A stretch of 64,000 nt of DNA from Bin87 sp965261925 (GTDB lineage: Bacteria > Chloroflexota > Dehalococcoidia > Lucifugimonadales > UBA3495): assembly GCA_965261925.1 (NCBI GenBank), contig OZ253486.1, positions 3,844,001-3,908,000 of the forward strand, written 5' to 3'. Below are positions 9,656 to 18,218 of this stretch, one piece after another. A model generated the notes under the pieces. It did not search any database and was not told the origin of the DNA. It saw only the letters and a program-made list of their open reading frames with translations. Made by a program: the position numbers and the translations under genes. Within the stretch, counting starts at the first letter, position 1; each line of letters begins with the position of its first letter.

Positions 9656-11003
9656 AAACCGCTTCCGGCTGTTGCCGGTCGTTATTGCTATCTTCGTGGC
9701 GACTGGCGCTTTGCTTACCTTTCCGGAAGTCTGGGCCGATGCGCCGTACGAGAAATGGCAGTTCTTCAAGCCCGTCATTCTGCGGGACGACATCCCAGAC
9801 GACCAGTTGGTGGAGCTTGAAGTGGACCCCGAGGTTTACGCCCAGGCCCAATCCGGCCTGGATGATGTCCGTCTCACTGCGTTGGGTACTGATGGTGAGC
9901 GAGAAATCTCCTACCAGCTCATGGTCAGAGCTGGATCGCGGGACCGAGCGGCCATCGAAACACGATTGCAGGATCTGGGACGCGTTCCCGGCGACTACAC
10001 TTCGTTCATGCTCCAAGCGCTATCCGATGGCGACCGGCACAACGGAGTGGTAATCGACACCGCATCCACAAACTTCCAACGGCGAGTTACTGTATCCGCC
10101 AGCGATGACGGAGATTCCTGGCGTGTCCTCGCCGAGAACGGCACGATCTTCGATTTGACGATCCCCGAGCGCGGTTTTTCTGCGAGGGACACTCACGTGA
10201 CGTACCCGACCAGTTCCGCACGCTTCCTCAAGGTTGAAATCTTCGACGAAGGGCAGGAGTCGCTGGATATTCGGGACATTTCGGCCCTGTCGCCCCTGAA
10301 GCGCGAGGCGCGACTTCATCACCTGCCCATGGATATCGTCCAGCGTAGCGAAGAACCGGATCACCAACGGACGATTATATTGTTGCGGGCCGGCAGCCCT
10401 GGGTTTCCGGCCGATCGTATCCGCCTGGATATCCCGCAACGAGATTTCTTTCGAGAGGTCGCAGTCGAGGGGAGTTACGACTCCATCCACTGGATTCCTC
10501 TGAAGTCCGGCGAGACGCTGTACGACTTCGATACTCCGCGGTTCGTGGGCGACGATCGGGAGATGCGGTTCGGAGAATCCAGGCACCTCTACTACCGCAT
10601 CACCATCTTCAATGAGGACAATCCGCCCCTGCCGGTGGAAAGGGCCGTCGCCAGCGGTTTCGCCCGCAAGATCGTTTTCACCGCCGCCCCCGGAGAGACC
10701 TACCGCCTCTACTACGGAAACCCGGAGGCATCCGCGCCGTCATACGAGTTGGATAAGTTGTTCCCCTGGTATCTGCTCACCGACGACTTGCCGGCGGCCT
10801 GGCTGGGTCCCTACGAAGTCAATCTCGCACTCGCCGTGCCGGCGCCCTTCACCCAACGTTACCCATGGCTGTTACCGGTGATCGCAGCCGCAGCAGCCCT
10901 GCTGTTCGGCCTGTTCCTGGCCAGCCTGATTCGCCAGGTGCGAGGCCGCGTACGGCCTTCGGAGAAATTGGAAGAAGGAAACACTCGGGATAGGATGGGG
11001 TAA
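9639..11003 (+). CDS. DUF3999 family membrane-anchored protein
   Basis: 454 residues: signal or anchor helix near the N-terminus (LLPVVIAIFVATGALLTF), two beta-rich repeats of about 150 residues (RRVTVSASDDGDSWRVL; REVAVEGSYDSIHWIPL, each ending with a YLKVEIF/YYRITIF strand), and a C-terminal helix (LPVIAAAAALLFGLFLASL) with a basic tail. That is the DUF3999 architecture, with discoidin-like modules. TTG 9639 is the start; CGGAGGG lies seven bases upstream. The usual partner DUF2339 survives only as the remnant just upstream. Function unknown, presumably envelope. Confidence 0.8.
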   Translation: MGNGSENRFRLLPVVIAIFVATGALLTFPEVWADAPYEKWQFFKPVILRDDIPDDQLVELEVDPEVYAQAQSGLDDVRLTALGTDGEREISYQLMVRAGSRDRAAIETRLQDLGRVPGDYTSFMLQALSDGDRHNGVVIDTASTNFQRRVTVSASDDGDSWRVLAENGTIFDLTIPERGFSARDTHVTYPTSSARFLKVEIFDEGQESLDIRDISALSPLKREARLHHLPMDIVQRSEEPDHQRTIILLRAGSPGFPADRIRLDIPQRDFFREVAVEGSYDSIHWIPLKSGETLYDFDTPRFVGDDREMRFGESRHLYYRITIFNEDNPPLPVERAVASGFARKIVFTAAPGETYRLYYGNPEASAPSYELDKLFPWYLLTDDLPAAWLGPYEVNLALAVPAPFTQRYPWLLPVIAAAAALLFGLFLASLIRQVRGRVRPSEKLEEGNTRDRMG

Positions 11004-11366
11004 CCCGATGCGGTATCGCCGGTTCCTACCCGTGACAGCTTATATTATCCTCCCATCTGTAGCCGTGAAACTTGGCATGACGTCATGAGGCGATTTCGCT
11101 ACTTCGGTTATGTGGCCGGCACGTCGGACATGGGCTAATCATCCGGCAGATGTCGTAATCGACTCAACCCGTTGAAATTCCGGGTATTTCTGGGTTCGCG
11201 AAGTTCGCCAGCTTCCGAACATCTGCCCGGGACGCACGTCGCGGTCCCGGGAGAAAATCGCCGTATCAGGCCCTGTGACGGGGTTTTCGCTTTCCACCCC
11301 ACCGGACGGAATCGCTGGACAACAACAAAAGCCGGGTCAATGACCGCGTAAATTGACAGAAGAACA
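11004..11366. other. Intergenic region with one short IS21-end-like segment
   Basis: No coding stretch is convincing. At 11337-11363 the sequence GGTCAATGACCGCGTAAATT resembles the end of the IS21-type remnant near 19873-19918, where GGTCAATGACCG is followed by AAAATTGACA, so this may be a scar of an element end. Confidence 0.4.
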
Positions 11367-11450
11367 ATGAGCATGGTCTCAAATATCAATTGGCGAAGTC
11401 GCCGCTTGTTGGTGATTGCCGGATTGGCGTCGGTTCTCATGGCCGTGGCT
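11367..11450 (+). pseudogene. N-terminal signal-anchor fragment of a truncated gene
   Basis: ATG 11367 opens MSMVSNINWRSRRLLVIAGL followed by ASVLMAVAV, a typical signal anchor. The frame then runs into an IS21-end segment at 11451 (TAAAGGACGGAGAGAAAATG), which is also present in inverted orientation at the outer end of the second IS21 copy. The rest of the gene was not found. Confidence 0.4.
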
Positions 11451-11650
11451 GTAAAGGACGGAGAGAAAATGTACCGCGTGGGCGGTCCGATCGTGTCGAC
11501 GTCCAGCGAAAAGGTCCTGACTAACTGGCCAGCGATAATGTCACATTATGGAGAATGTGACATTGACCCCAAAAGAACAAAGCAGACTTCAGGTTCTCAA
11601 CAGCCTGGCAGCAGAGCACATGACCTTGGACCAGGCTTCCGAGGCGCAAT
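11451..11650 (+). mobile_element. Joined fragments of an IS21 end and an ISNCY left end
   Basis: 11451-11498 matches, in opposite orientation, the IstA-side end of the second IS21 copy at 15505-15556 (GGACGGAGAGAAAATGTACC, then GGGCGG and CCGATCG). From about 11501 the sequence matches, inverted, the 5' end of the ISNCY element ending near 13021, including CAGCGAAAAGGTCCT and the first 30 codons of its transposase (MENVTLTPKEQSRLQVL at 11548). It therefore looks like the decayed twin of the arm on the right, with the IS21 interior removed. Confidence 0.6.
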
Positions 11651-12970
11651 GGCTGCCACCTTGCCGGCTGCGGTCCCGCGGTCAGCAATCGGGTCAGGCG
11701 CGGTTTCTTCGGCACAATTGGTGTCGAGTTGGGAGAGGGTCGTCGCCCAGGACCCGTCCGGATGGCCAGGACCGGAACGGTGCCTGGCAAGGTGTGGGGA
11801 TGATTCGTTACCGGTTCGCATGAATACCGGATTGGGCGGCGCCTCTTGAACAGGGATGGTGCGTCCCTGGTGTTGCAGGGATAGACGACCATCCAGTCCT
11901 TCCAGGACCTCCACAGCGGCCCCGGCATAGCTGGGACATTGTGGCTCGGGCAGCAACTGCAGGGTGTGCAACTGGAACTTCACCGTGTTGTCCCGGGCCA
12001 CCTTCCTGCGGTGCTTGAAGCAGAGGATACGGTCCAGGCACACGTCCGATGCCAGTGGGTGGTAAGCGGCCTCGGGACATTGCGGCGGAACGCTGAAGCG
12101 TGCGTTGCAGCGTGGCAGAAAACCCTGCAGCACGTGGTCAGCGTCCGCGATGGTGGTCGCGCCAGCCAGTCGGAGTTCCGTCACCAGCCGGTCCTGAAAC
12201 GTTCCCGCCGTTCGTTCCACGCGACCCTTCGCCTGGGGCGACAGTGCGAATATCAGCTGGATCCCCAGCTCATCCATGGCGCGGCTGAACTGGGTTGGCG
12301 CACCGGCGAGCCCAGACCCGGGCGTGTGCTTGAAGACGGCGTGCCGGTCGACGTAGAGGGCAACCGGGGCGCCGTAGCTCTGCACCAGCTCCCGCATCAT
12401 CACGAAATAGTTGCGTGCGTCTTCCCGCTCGCAGAAGAGGGCGTTCACCACGGCGCCGGTGGCGTCATCCACCGCCAACAGCAGCGTGAACTGCGGTCCC
12501 GCCTCCCCCAGCCATCGGTGAAAGCTGCCGTCCAGCTGGATCAGCATCCCGGCCTGCGGCATTCGCTGGCGACGCACCCGATGTTGCGGCGTACGGCGAC
12601 GGCGCGGGCTGTTCAACCCAGCGGATACCAGTATGCGCCGTAGCGTACTGCGGTCGATGTCGATACCCTCGCGCTCTCCAAGCAGTTCGCTCAGGTGGGT
12701 GTGGTTGGTTCCCAAGTAGCGGGTGCTGGCCAGGTGTAATACCGCGGCTCTGGTTGTCTCCGGTGTTGCGTTGGGCGGCCGACGACCACGATGGCCGTGA
12801 GCCAGGGCGGCGGCACCCTCCCTCCGGTACGCCGCCAGGATACGTCTGGTGTGGCGCGTGCTCACTCCCATCACTGTGGCTGCCTGGTCCACAGTCATCT
12901 GCTCTGCCCACAGGCGGTTCAGGACCTTGAGTCTGCCTTGTTCTTTCTGGTTCAACGTCACATTCTCCAT
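11597..12970 (-). CDS. ISNCY (IS1202-like) family transposase, C-terminus altered
   Basis: The start MENVTLNQKEQGRLKVLNR and helix-turn-helix AATVMGVSTRHTRRILAAYR are those of ISNCY transposases. The DDE core follows: MLIQLDGSFHRWLG, LLLAVDDATGAVV, LYVDRHAVFKH and AKGRVERTAGTFQDR. Similarity to a typical family member fades after PVQEAPPNPV. The last 17 or so codons run into the inverted N-terminal fragment of a second copy (11548-11650), so the natural C-terminus, often with an extra helix-turn-helix, seems missing. Activity is doubtful. Confidence 0.8.
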   Translation of the reverse strand: MENVTLNQKEQGRLKVLNRLWAEQMTVDQAATVMGVSTRHTRRILAAYRREGAAALAHGHRGRRPPNATPETTRAAVLHLASTRYLGTNHTHLSELLGEREGIDIDRSTLRRILVSAGLNSPRRRRTPQHRVRRQRMPQAGMLIQLDGSFHRWLGEAGPQFTLLLAVDDATGAVVNALFCEREDARNYFVMMRELVQSYGAPVALYVDRHAVFKHTPGSGLAGAPTQFSRAMDELGIQLIFALSPQAKGRVERTAGTFQDRLVTELRLAGATTIADADHVLQGFLPRCNARFSVPPQCPEAAYHPLASDVCLDRILCFKHRRKVARDNTVKFQLHTLQLLPEPQCPSYAGAAVEVLEGLDGRLSLQHQGRTIPVQEAPPNPVFMRTGNESSPHLARHRSGPGHPDGSWATTLSQLDTNCAEETAPDPIADRGTAAGKVAAIAPRKPGPRSCALLPGC

Positions 12971-13021
12971 AGAGGGGAATATGACATTTATGCTGACCAG
13001 TTAGTGAGGACCTTTTCGCTG
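11651..13021 (-). mobile_element. ISNCY-family element, 3' end lost
   Basis: The 5' end lies near 13021 (CAGCGAAAAGGTCCTC read on the minus strand) and abuts the second IS21 copy. The 3' end is fused head-on to an inverted fragment of a related copy, so the two 5' ends point outward and form an inverted repeat. No intact right terminus or target duplication was found. Confidence 0.6.
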
Positions 13022-13142
13022 ACCGTTGACAGCTCGGGCGGCGTAAAGCCGGACCACTGGGGCGGTGCCTGACGGCCTTGGCCGGGGTGGTGGGTGGGGC
13101 CCCCCGCATTGACGGCGGTCCGGTTTTCACATCTGCGGGGCG

Positions 13143-13931
13143 CTAACCGGCGGCTGACCGGTCCGACGCTGCCACTCCCGCCGCAGCCTCCCGGCGGCTG
13201 CCCCTGAGGCGGTAGCTGTCGCCGTTCATCTCCAGGATGTGCACGTGGTGGGTGAGGCGGTCCAGCAGCGCGCCGGTGAGCCGTTCCGACCCGAAGACGT
13301 CGGTCCACTCGTCGAAGGGCAGGTTGGTGGTCACCAGGGTCGATCCCCGTTCGTAGCGCTGGCTGAAGACCTCGAAGAGCAGTTCCGCCCCGGTGTGGGA
13401 CAGGGGCACGAAGCCCAACTCGTCGATGATGAGGAGCTTGAGCCGGGCCCGTTGACGCTGGAGATTGAGCAGCCGGCGCTCGTCCCTGGCCTCCACCAGT
13501 TCGTTGACCAGGGCGGCGGCGGTGGTGAAACCCACCGACAGGCCCCGCTGGCAGGCGGCCAGGCCGAGCCCCAGGGCGACGTGGGTCTTGCCGGTGCCGC
13601 TGTTGCCGATGGCGATGACGTTTTCACCCCGCTCGACGTATTCGCACCGGGCCAGTTGCATGACCAATGGCTGGTTTACCGAGGGGATGGCGGAGAAGTC
13701 GAAGGTGTCCAGGCTCTTGGTGGCGGGGAAGCGTGCGGCGCGGATCCGGCGCTGCACCATACGCTGGTGGCGGTCGGTGACTTCCAGCTCGGAGAGGCGC
13801 AGCAGGTAGTCGGGATGGCTGACACCCTCGGCGGCGCACTGGGATGCCAGCTTGCCGTACTCCCTGAGAAAGCTGGGCAGCTTCAATTCCTTGAGGTGGT
13901 GCTCCAGGAGCAGTGTGGGTCGATTGCTCAT
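13143..13931 (-). CDS. istB: IstB-type transposition helper ATPase
   Basis: 262 residues. AAA+ ATPase with Walker A IGNSGTGKTHVALGL and Walker B LLIIDELGFVP, followed by the family segment LVTTNLPFDEWTDVFGSERL. It assists strand transfer by IstA. ATG 13931 has AAGGAGG a few bases upstream and overlaps the istA stop as ATGA, which fixes the start and implies translational coupling. It is only distantly related to the first IS21 copy, so the two elements are different IS21 subgroups. Confidence 0.9.
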   Translation of the reverse strand: MSNRPTLLLEHHLKELKLPSFLREYGKLASQCAAEGVSHPDYLLRLSELEVTDRHQRMVQRRIRAARFPATKSLDTFDFSAIPSVNQPLVMQLARCEYVERGENVIAIGNSGTGKTHVALGLGLAACQRGLSVGFTTAAALVNELVEARDERRLLNLQRQRARLKLLIIDELGFVPLSHTGAELLFEVFSQRYERGSTLVTTNLPFDEWTDVFGSERLTGALLDRLTHHVHILEMNGDSYRLRGSRREAAAGVAASDRSAAG

Positions 13932-15430
13932 GCCGCCCTCCTTCCCGACAACAGGGCCAGGTAATCTCCGGCACGGGTGGTCCGGACGCTGATCTGGGGC
14001 AGGTGTGGATAGAGACCGAGGTCCAGACGAGGCGGTCTGCCCTCGATCCTGCACAGCAGCAGGTGCTTCACGGCGTCGAAGCCGACCGCGCCCAGCCGCA
14101 GGGCCTCCTGCACCGCCATGTGGACCTGCGACTGGGAGAAATCCTCCATCAGCCGGAGCACCCGCACGAATTCCCGCTTGCCCTGCCGACCCAGCCTTGC
14201 TTCCATTCGCTGGTGCAGCGTCGCGTACTCTGTGGGCAGATCCCATCCCTGCAGCGGCGCAGCCTGATCCAATGCTCCAGTCTTCCGCTCCAACAGCGGC
14301 AGGTAGTGGATGGGATCGAAGATGAAATCCTCCTGCTCATACGACCTGGGGTGCCGGGCGATGACCTCGGCGCCGCAGCTGATCACCACCTCGTCCACGT
14401 AGCCCTTCACCAGCACCTCCCGGTGTCCGTAGGCCACCGGCACCGAGTAGTCATTGGTGCGGTAGCGGACCAGGGACAGCGAGCTGACCCGGCTGGCCTG
14501 CTGGTCGCAGGCCTCGTAGGCGGCGGCCGGCAACGGCAGCAGCGCTTCCAGGTCCCGCTCCATCCGCTGCCCGATGGTCTCAGTGTGGCCCCGCAGCACG
14601 GCGTCCAGCCGCGCCAGGCATTTCTGCTCCAGGTACGCATTCAGCGCCGCGAAACTCTCCGCCCGGGGCACCGGCACCAGATAATTGCGCCGGGCGTAGC
14701 CCACCATGCCTTCAACATTGCCCTTGTCATTCCCCTTGCCGGGCCGACCAAACCGGTCCTCAAACAGGTAGTGGGACTGCAACTCGGTGAAGGCCCGAGT
14801 GCGCTTGCGCCGGCCGTCACCCAGTATCTTCGCCACCGCCAGCTTGGTATTGTCGTACAGGATGCTCTGGGGCGATCCGCCCAGGAAGGCGAAGGCTGAG
14901 ATGTGGCCGTCCAGAAAAGCCTCGGTGGTCTCGGCCGGATAGGCCTTCACGAAGCAGCCGTCGCTGTGGGGCAGGTCCAGCACGAAGTAGTGCACCTTCT
15001 GCTCCACTCCGGCGATCACTGCCCACGCCTCGCCGAAGTCGCGCTGGGCATGACCCGGGCCATGGGTCAACGGCACGAACATCTCCCCGACACGCCCCCG
15101 GCGCTCCCTGACATAGTCCTTGACGATGGTCTGCTGGCCATCGAACCCGTACTCGTCCCGCAGCCGCTCAAAGATGCGCTTCACGGTGTGGCGCTGCTTC
15201 CTGGGAACCAGGCGATCCGCCTCCAGAATGGCGTCAATTACGCCAGTGTACGGCTCAAGCTTGGGCCGGCGCGGCGGCCGCTTCCGCGTGTAGCCCTGGG
15301 GCGTGGCATTGGCCAGCATCTTGCGCACCGTGTCCCGATGCACGCCGAACACCCGCGAGGCCTCCCTCACACTCATCCCCTCCACCAGGCAGGCCCGGCG
15401 AACCTGATAATACATCTCTACGTGAAACAT
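13928..15430 (-). CDS. istA: IstA-type DDE transposase of IS21 family
   Basis: 500 residues, full length for the family. The N-terminal helix-turn-helix (SVREASRVFGVHRDTVRKML) is followed by the rve core: HAQRDFGEAWAVIAG with the first Asp, SILYDNTKLAV with the second, and GNDKGNVEGMVGYARRN with the catalytic Glu, then the IstA C-terminal domain (NDYSVPVAYGHREVLVKGYV). No frameshift or internal stop was seen. Confidence 0.9.
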   Translation of the reverse strand: MFHVEMYYQVRRACLVEGMSVREASRVFGVHRDTVRKMLANATPQGYTRKRPPRRPKLEPYTGVIDAILEADRLVPRKQRHTVKRIFERLRDEYGFDGQQTIVKDYVRERRGRVGEMFVPLTHGPGHAQRDFGEAWAVIAGVEQKVHYFVLDLPHSDGCFVKAYPAETTEAFLDGHISAFAFLGGSPQSILYDNTKLAVAKILGDGRRKRTRAFTELQSHYLFEDRFGRPGKGNDKGNVEGMVGYARRNYLVPVPRAESFAALNAYLEQKCLARLDAVLRGHTETIGQRMERDLEALLPLPAAAYEACDQQASRVSSLSLVRYRTNDYSVPVAYGHREVLVKGYVDEVVISCGAEVIARHPRSYEQEDFIFDPIHYLPLLERKTGALDQAAPLQGWDLPTEYATLHQRMEARLGRQGKREFVRVLRLMEDFSQSQVHMAVQEALRLGAVGFDAVKHLLLCRIEGRPPRLDLGLYPHLPQISVRTTRAGDYLALLSGRRAA

Positions 15431-15556
15431 CCATCACACCTTCCACAGGCTGAAAATCAGCTCTATGAAAGGCGACGGGTGGTACAGTTTTCCACCGCCC
15501 AAACCAGGCGATCGGGCCGCCCGCGGGGTACATTTTCTCTCCGTCCTTTATAATGC

Positions 15557-17073
15557 GGGGCCCAGCCTGGCGCGAAACAGCCGGGCAGCCAGGAGTGCTG
15601 CCGGACAATCCGACGCCGTGGGCGCGGTCAGGATGGGAGTGGCAGGGCGCGCAAGCGATCCAAGGCGGAGTTGAACTGGTTCTGCCAGGGCCAGCCCTGA
15701 GGCAGATGCAGAGTGAGGCGCCGCGCCTTGCGGGTGAGCCGTCCCGCCAGGGAGAAGAAGCGCCGCCGGAGGGTCTTGGCGGTTGCCACCGGTTCGCCCA
15801 GGCCGATGCGCGTGGTCCAGCGGGCGAGATTATGCGCCATCACCTGGACTGCCAGCCAGGCGGCGTTGGCGGGGAAGCGTCCTGAGGGGAGATGGTTGAG
15901 CCCCACCCCGTACTTGAGATCGCGGATGGCGTTCTCGATCTCGGCGTGGCGGCGATGGTCGGCCTCCAGGCCCAGGGTGTCGCCGTCTCGATCAGTGATG
16001 AAGGCGTGATAGCTGTAGGTGGCGAAGAGGGCAAGTTGGGAGCCGGGCGTGGGCTTGACCCGCCGGACAATGAGCCGCACGGCTGTGGCGTCGGGCTCAT
16101 GCTGGAAGGGGGTATAAGTTGTCTCGGCCACATCGGCGGCGCCCTCCATCCAGTACGGGATGGGCGTCCACTCCGCCTCGGGAATGGCCTCGATGATACT
16201 GCGCAGGCTCTGGTGCTGTCGGGCAGTGATGGAGAAGCGGACCTTCGCCTTGCGGCAGACGGCGACGATGTCGTGGTTGTAGAAGCCGCTGTCGGCCCGC
16301 ATGGTGAGTGGTCCGGTGGCTCCGGCGTAACGTACGCGGCTCACCGTCTCGCGCAGGAAGTGGGCGGCGCCCCGAGCGGTGTTGGCCCGGCCCTTGCGCA
16401 GCCGTGCCATCAGCACGTCCCCAGTGCCAGCGGCGACGGCGAGGAGTGGGTGATAGCCGCGCTGGCCGGCATGGTTGTGGCGCTGCGCGCCCTCCTTGGC
16501 GAGCCCATAGGTCTCGCAGACAGTGGAGTCCAGGTCGATGGTCAACGGATCATTGCCCGGTCCCGCTCCAGCCGCCCAGGCCCTCGCCAGCGCCTCACGT
16601 CCCACCCGGTCCAGCTGGCGCACGTGGCCCCACCGGAAGCTGCGCAGGAAGGTCCCCAGCGTGGACGGCGCCTTGACCACGCAGCCCAGCACACTATCGG
16701 TACTGTCGGTGCGCAGCGCGTCGGCGTCGTCGATGCAGTCGCCACCGGCCAATGCCGACGCCACCAGGGTCAGCAGCTTGTCGCCAGCGTTGGCTTGACC
16801 CGGGGCGCGGCCCAGGTCAACATGCTTCTCCACCAGCTCGCCCAGTCCCAGATGATGGGCCAGCGTGACCGGCAAGATCAGCCCCGCATTGGCCACCAAA
16901 CGGTGATCGTCGAAGGTGATTTGGATGCGATCAGGGTCATTGCGTGGTAGCATCCGATGGGTGCTCCTTGTTTCGGGTCGGTTTTCTGTATCAAAAACCA
17001 TTATCCCCGAAGCCGGGAGCACTTTTTCATCCCCTCACCACGGCGCCGCACTCATCCTTTCGGTGGATTGGGG
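15557..17073 (-). mobile_element. IS1380-family element B, left end lost to IS21
   Basis: The right end is GGTGGATTGGGG at 17073, followed by CTAA, the target sequence seen at other copies. The transposase gene is complete, but the left terminal repeat CCCCGAATCCACC is absent and the sequence abuts the IS21 end at 15556. It may therefore be unable to move although its transposase could act on other copies. Confidence 0.8.
15628..16953 (-). CDS. IS1380-family transposase (copy B)
   Basis: 441 residues from MLPRNDPDR, chosen because AAGGAG lies upstream as in the other copies. Family hallmarks: DDHRLVANAGLILPVTLA, GDKLLTLVASALAGGDCIDD, the DDE acidic motifs PLTIDLDSTVCETYG and TMRADSGFYNHDIV, and the late AEIENAIRDLKYGVGLNHLP. 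It is roughly 80-90 percent identical by eye to copies C-E, so it represents an older or separate insertion. Confidence 0.9.
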   Translation of the reverse strand: MLPRNDPDRIQITFDDHRLVANAGLILPVTLAHHLGLGELVEKHVDLGRAPGQANAGDKLLTLVASALAGGDCIDDADALRTDSTDSVLGCVVKAPSTLGTFLRSFRWGHVRQLDRVGREALARAWAAGAGPGNDPLTIDLDSTVCETYGLAKEGAQRHNHAGQRGYHPLLAVAAGTGDVLMARLRKGRANTARGAAHFLRETVSRVRYAGATGPLTMRADSGFYNHDIVAVCRKAKVRFSITARQHQSLRSIIEAIPEAEWTPIPYWMEGAADVAETTYTPFQHEPDATAVRLIVRRVKPTPGSQLALFATYSYHAFITDRDGDTLGLEADHRRHAEIENAIRDLKYGVGLNHLPSGRFPANAAWLAVQVMAHNLARWTTRIGLGEPVATAKTLRRRFFSLAGRLTRKARRLTLHLPQGWPWQNQFNSALDRLRALPLPS

Positions 17074-17217
17074 CTAAGGTCGCGGATGTAGAGTGTGGCG
17101 CAATACCGAGCAACCACAGACACCACATTTCCCGTTTACGGCAGTGAAGATAACTCTGTCCCCGGAATCCACTGACATTTCGGCCGTGCACGAGCAGACT
17201 TGCAGGTAATCCCGCAT
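17074..17217 (-). CDS. Cysteine-rich coding-like stretch of unknown identity
   Basis: On the minus strand a frame reads MRDYLQVCSCTAEM, then VDSGDRVIFTAVNGKCGVCG and CSVLRH to a TAG inside the CTAA flank of IS1380 copy B. Upstream of the Met the same frame stays coding-like (QIELGPGEGRTTSVTID) into the 3' end of the HNH gene. The CSC and CGVCGC clusters suggest metal binding. It may be a gene truncated by the IS or a frameshifted extension of its neighbour. Confidence 0.3.
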   Translation of the reverse strand: MRDYLQVCSCTAEMSVDSGDRVIFTAVNGKCGVCGCSVLRHTLHPRP

Positions 17218-17255
17218 GTCTATTGTCACGCTAGTAGTCCTACCCTCCCCGGGCC

Positions 17256-17789
17256 CTAACTCGATTTGCTGGTTCCATTCAGACCCGGATTGACGTATCC
17301 GTGAGCCCGCAGTTCGGCAAGCAGTTGCTCCTGCGGTCCGTCCCCCTTCATCTGATTGCAGGCGTGACAGAGGAGCTGCGAGTTGGAAATGTCGTCGCTA
17401 CCACCCTTGGAGCGCGGGACCACGTGATCGATGGTCAGGTTTCGAGGCTGAAATAGATGGCCGCATCCACCGCAATAACCGTTCTGCCTTCGGTACAGGA
17501 TCGTATGATTCAGCCGTTTCCGGGTGTTCTTCTTGTGCCCTTGCACAGCCGCACTTGCCTTATAGTCTGCTATGAGCCGAAGTCCCGGGGGCGCCGCTTG
17601 GGGAGCCAGTTCCATCTTTACGCTGACCATGCCGGGAAAACTACGAGACTGGTTGAGTCTAAGGCGACCGGAATGATCCATGTCGAAGTTGGCCTCGACT
17701 TCGATTTGCTCAGGCAGGCGGCCTCTCTTATCGGCCAGATCATAAGCCTCAGCCGTTACCGCACGTATCAGTGAATGGAGGTCGTTCAC
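17256..17789 (-). CDS. HNH endonuclease
   Basis: The C-terminal third has a classic HNH fold with a zinc ribbon: CGGCGHLF, LTIDHVVPRSKGG, then SNSQLLCHACNQMKG, giving His-Asn-His plus two CxxC pairs. The N-terminal 100 residues are of unknown function. GTG 17789 is chosen as start because GAGGAG sits nine bases upstream; a TTG three codons earlier abuts that site. No termination or phage genes are adjacent, so a defence or homing role cannot be told apart. Confidence 0.8.
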   Translation of the reverse strand: MNDLHSLIRAVTAEAYDLADKRGRLPEQIEVEANFDMDHSGRLRLNQSRSFPGMVSVKMELAPQAAPPGLRLIADYKASAAVQGHKKNTRKRLNHTILYRRQNGYCGGCGHLFQPRNLTIDHVVPRSKGGSDDISNSQLLCHACNQMKGDGPQEQLLAELRAHGYVNPGLNGTSKSS

Positions 17790-17846
17790 TGCGTCCAACT
17801 CCTCTGTGCCGCTGTGCTTGAGTGCATCGCGCCCCGCATTATCCGC

Positions 17847-18218
17847 CTATGCCCTGGCCTCAATGACCACGCGACCGCCACGCTCCACTTCGATGTTCAA
17901 GCTGTGTTGATCCAACAACAGCATACCCACGAGCGGGGTGCTGCCCGTCGCGTCGGCCTTGATGTGTCTCCGTTCACCGCCCCACAGAACCGTGACGTCG
18001 TGAACGTCGAAGGACACTTCATCGTCGTTGGCCAGGTACGCTCGGCCTATATAGGCGAAGGGTAGCCTCAGCTCCGTCACCAACGCGGTCGGCAGGGTCA
18101 GAAAGCCGCTGTACCCGGTGTCTATGACGGCCTCTATATCTTGGGCCCGCCCCTCGGGGCCTTGCAAGGAGAGGGCCACGACCGCCTCATAGGCGTCGTT
18201 CACCACTCCCTGGATCAA
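17847..18218 (-). CDS. Clan AA (retropepsin-like) aspartic protease
   Basis: A 123-residue single-domain protein with the aspartic protease signature AVIDTGYSGFLTLP (Asp-Thr-Gly) and the later hydrophobic-Gly segment LVGMLLLDQHSLNIE. Proteins of this size work as homodimers, like retroviral proteases. The start overlaps the stop of the upstream small gene by four bases (ATGA), so the two are translationally coupled. A second, two-domain member with its own small upstream partner occurs at 43.3-44.4 kb. The physiological substrate of this group is not known to me. Confidence 0.8.
   Translation of the reverse strand: MIQGVVNDAYEAVVALSLQGPEGRAQDIEAVIDTGYSGFLTLPTALVTELRLPFAYIGRAYLANDDEVSFDVHDVTVLWGGERRHIKADATGSTPLVGMLLLDQHSLNIEVERGGRVVIEARA

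Larger units (their letters stand above)
13022..15556 (-). mobile_element. IS21-family element, second copy, apparently intact genes
   Basis: Contains complete istA and istB on the minus strand. The IstA-side end carries repeated motifs GAGAGAAAATGTACC and GTGGAAAACTGTACC, the kind of multiple terminal repeats IS21 transposases bind. The IstB-side end carries GGTCCGGTTTT and AAAGCCGGACC. At 15556/15557 it adjoins the interior of an IS1380 copy whose left end is missing, so IS21 probably inserted into that copy. End positions are approximate. Confidence 0.65.
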
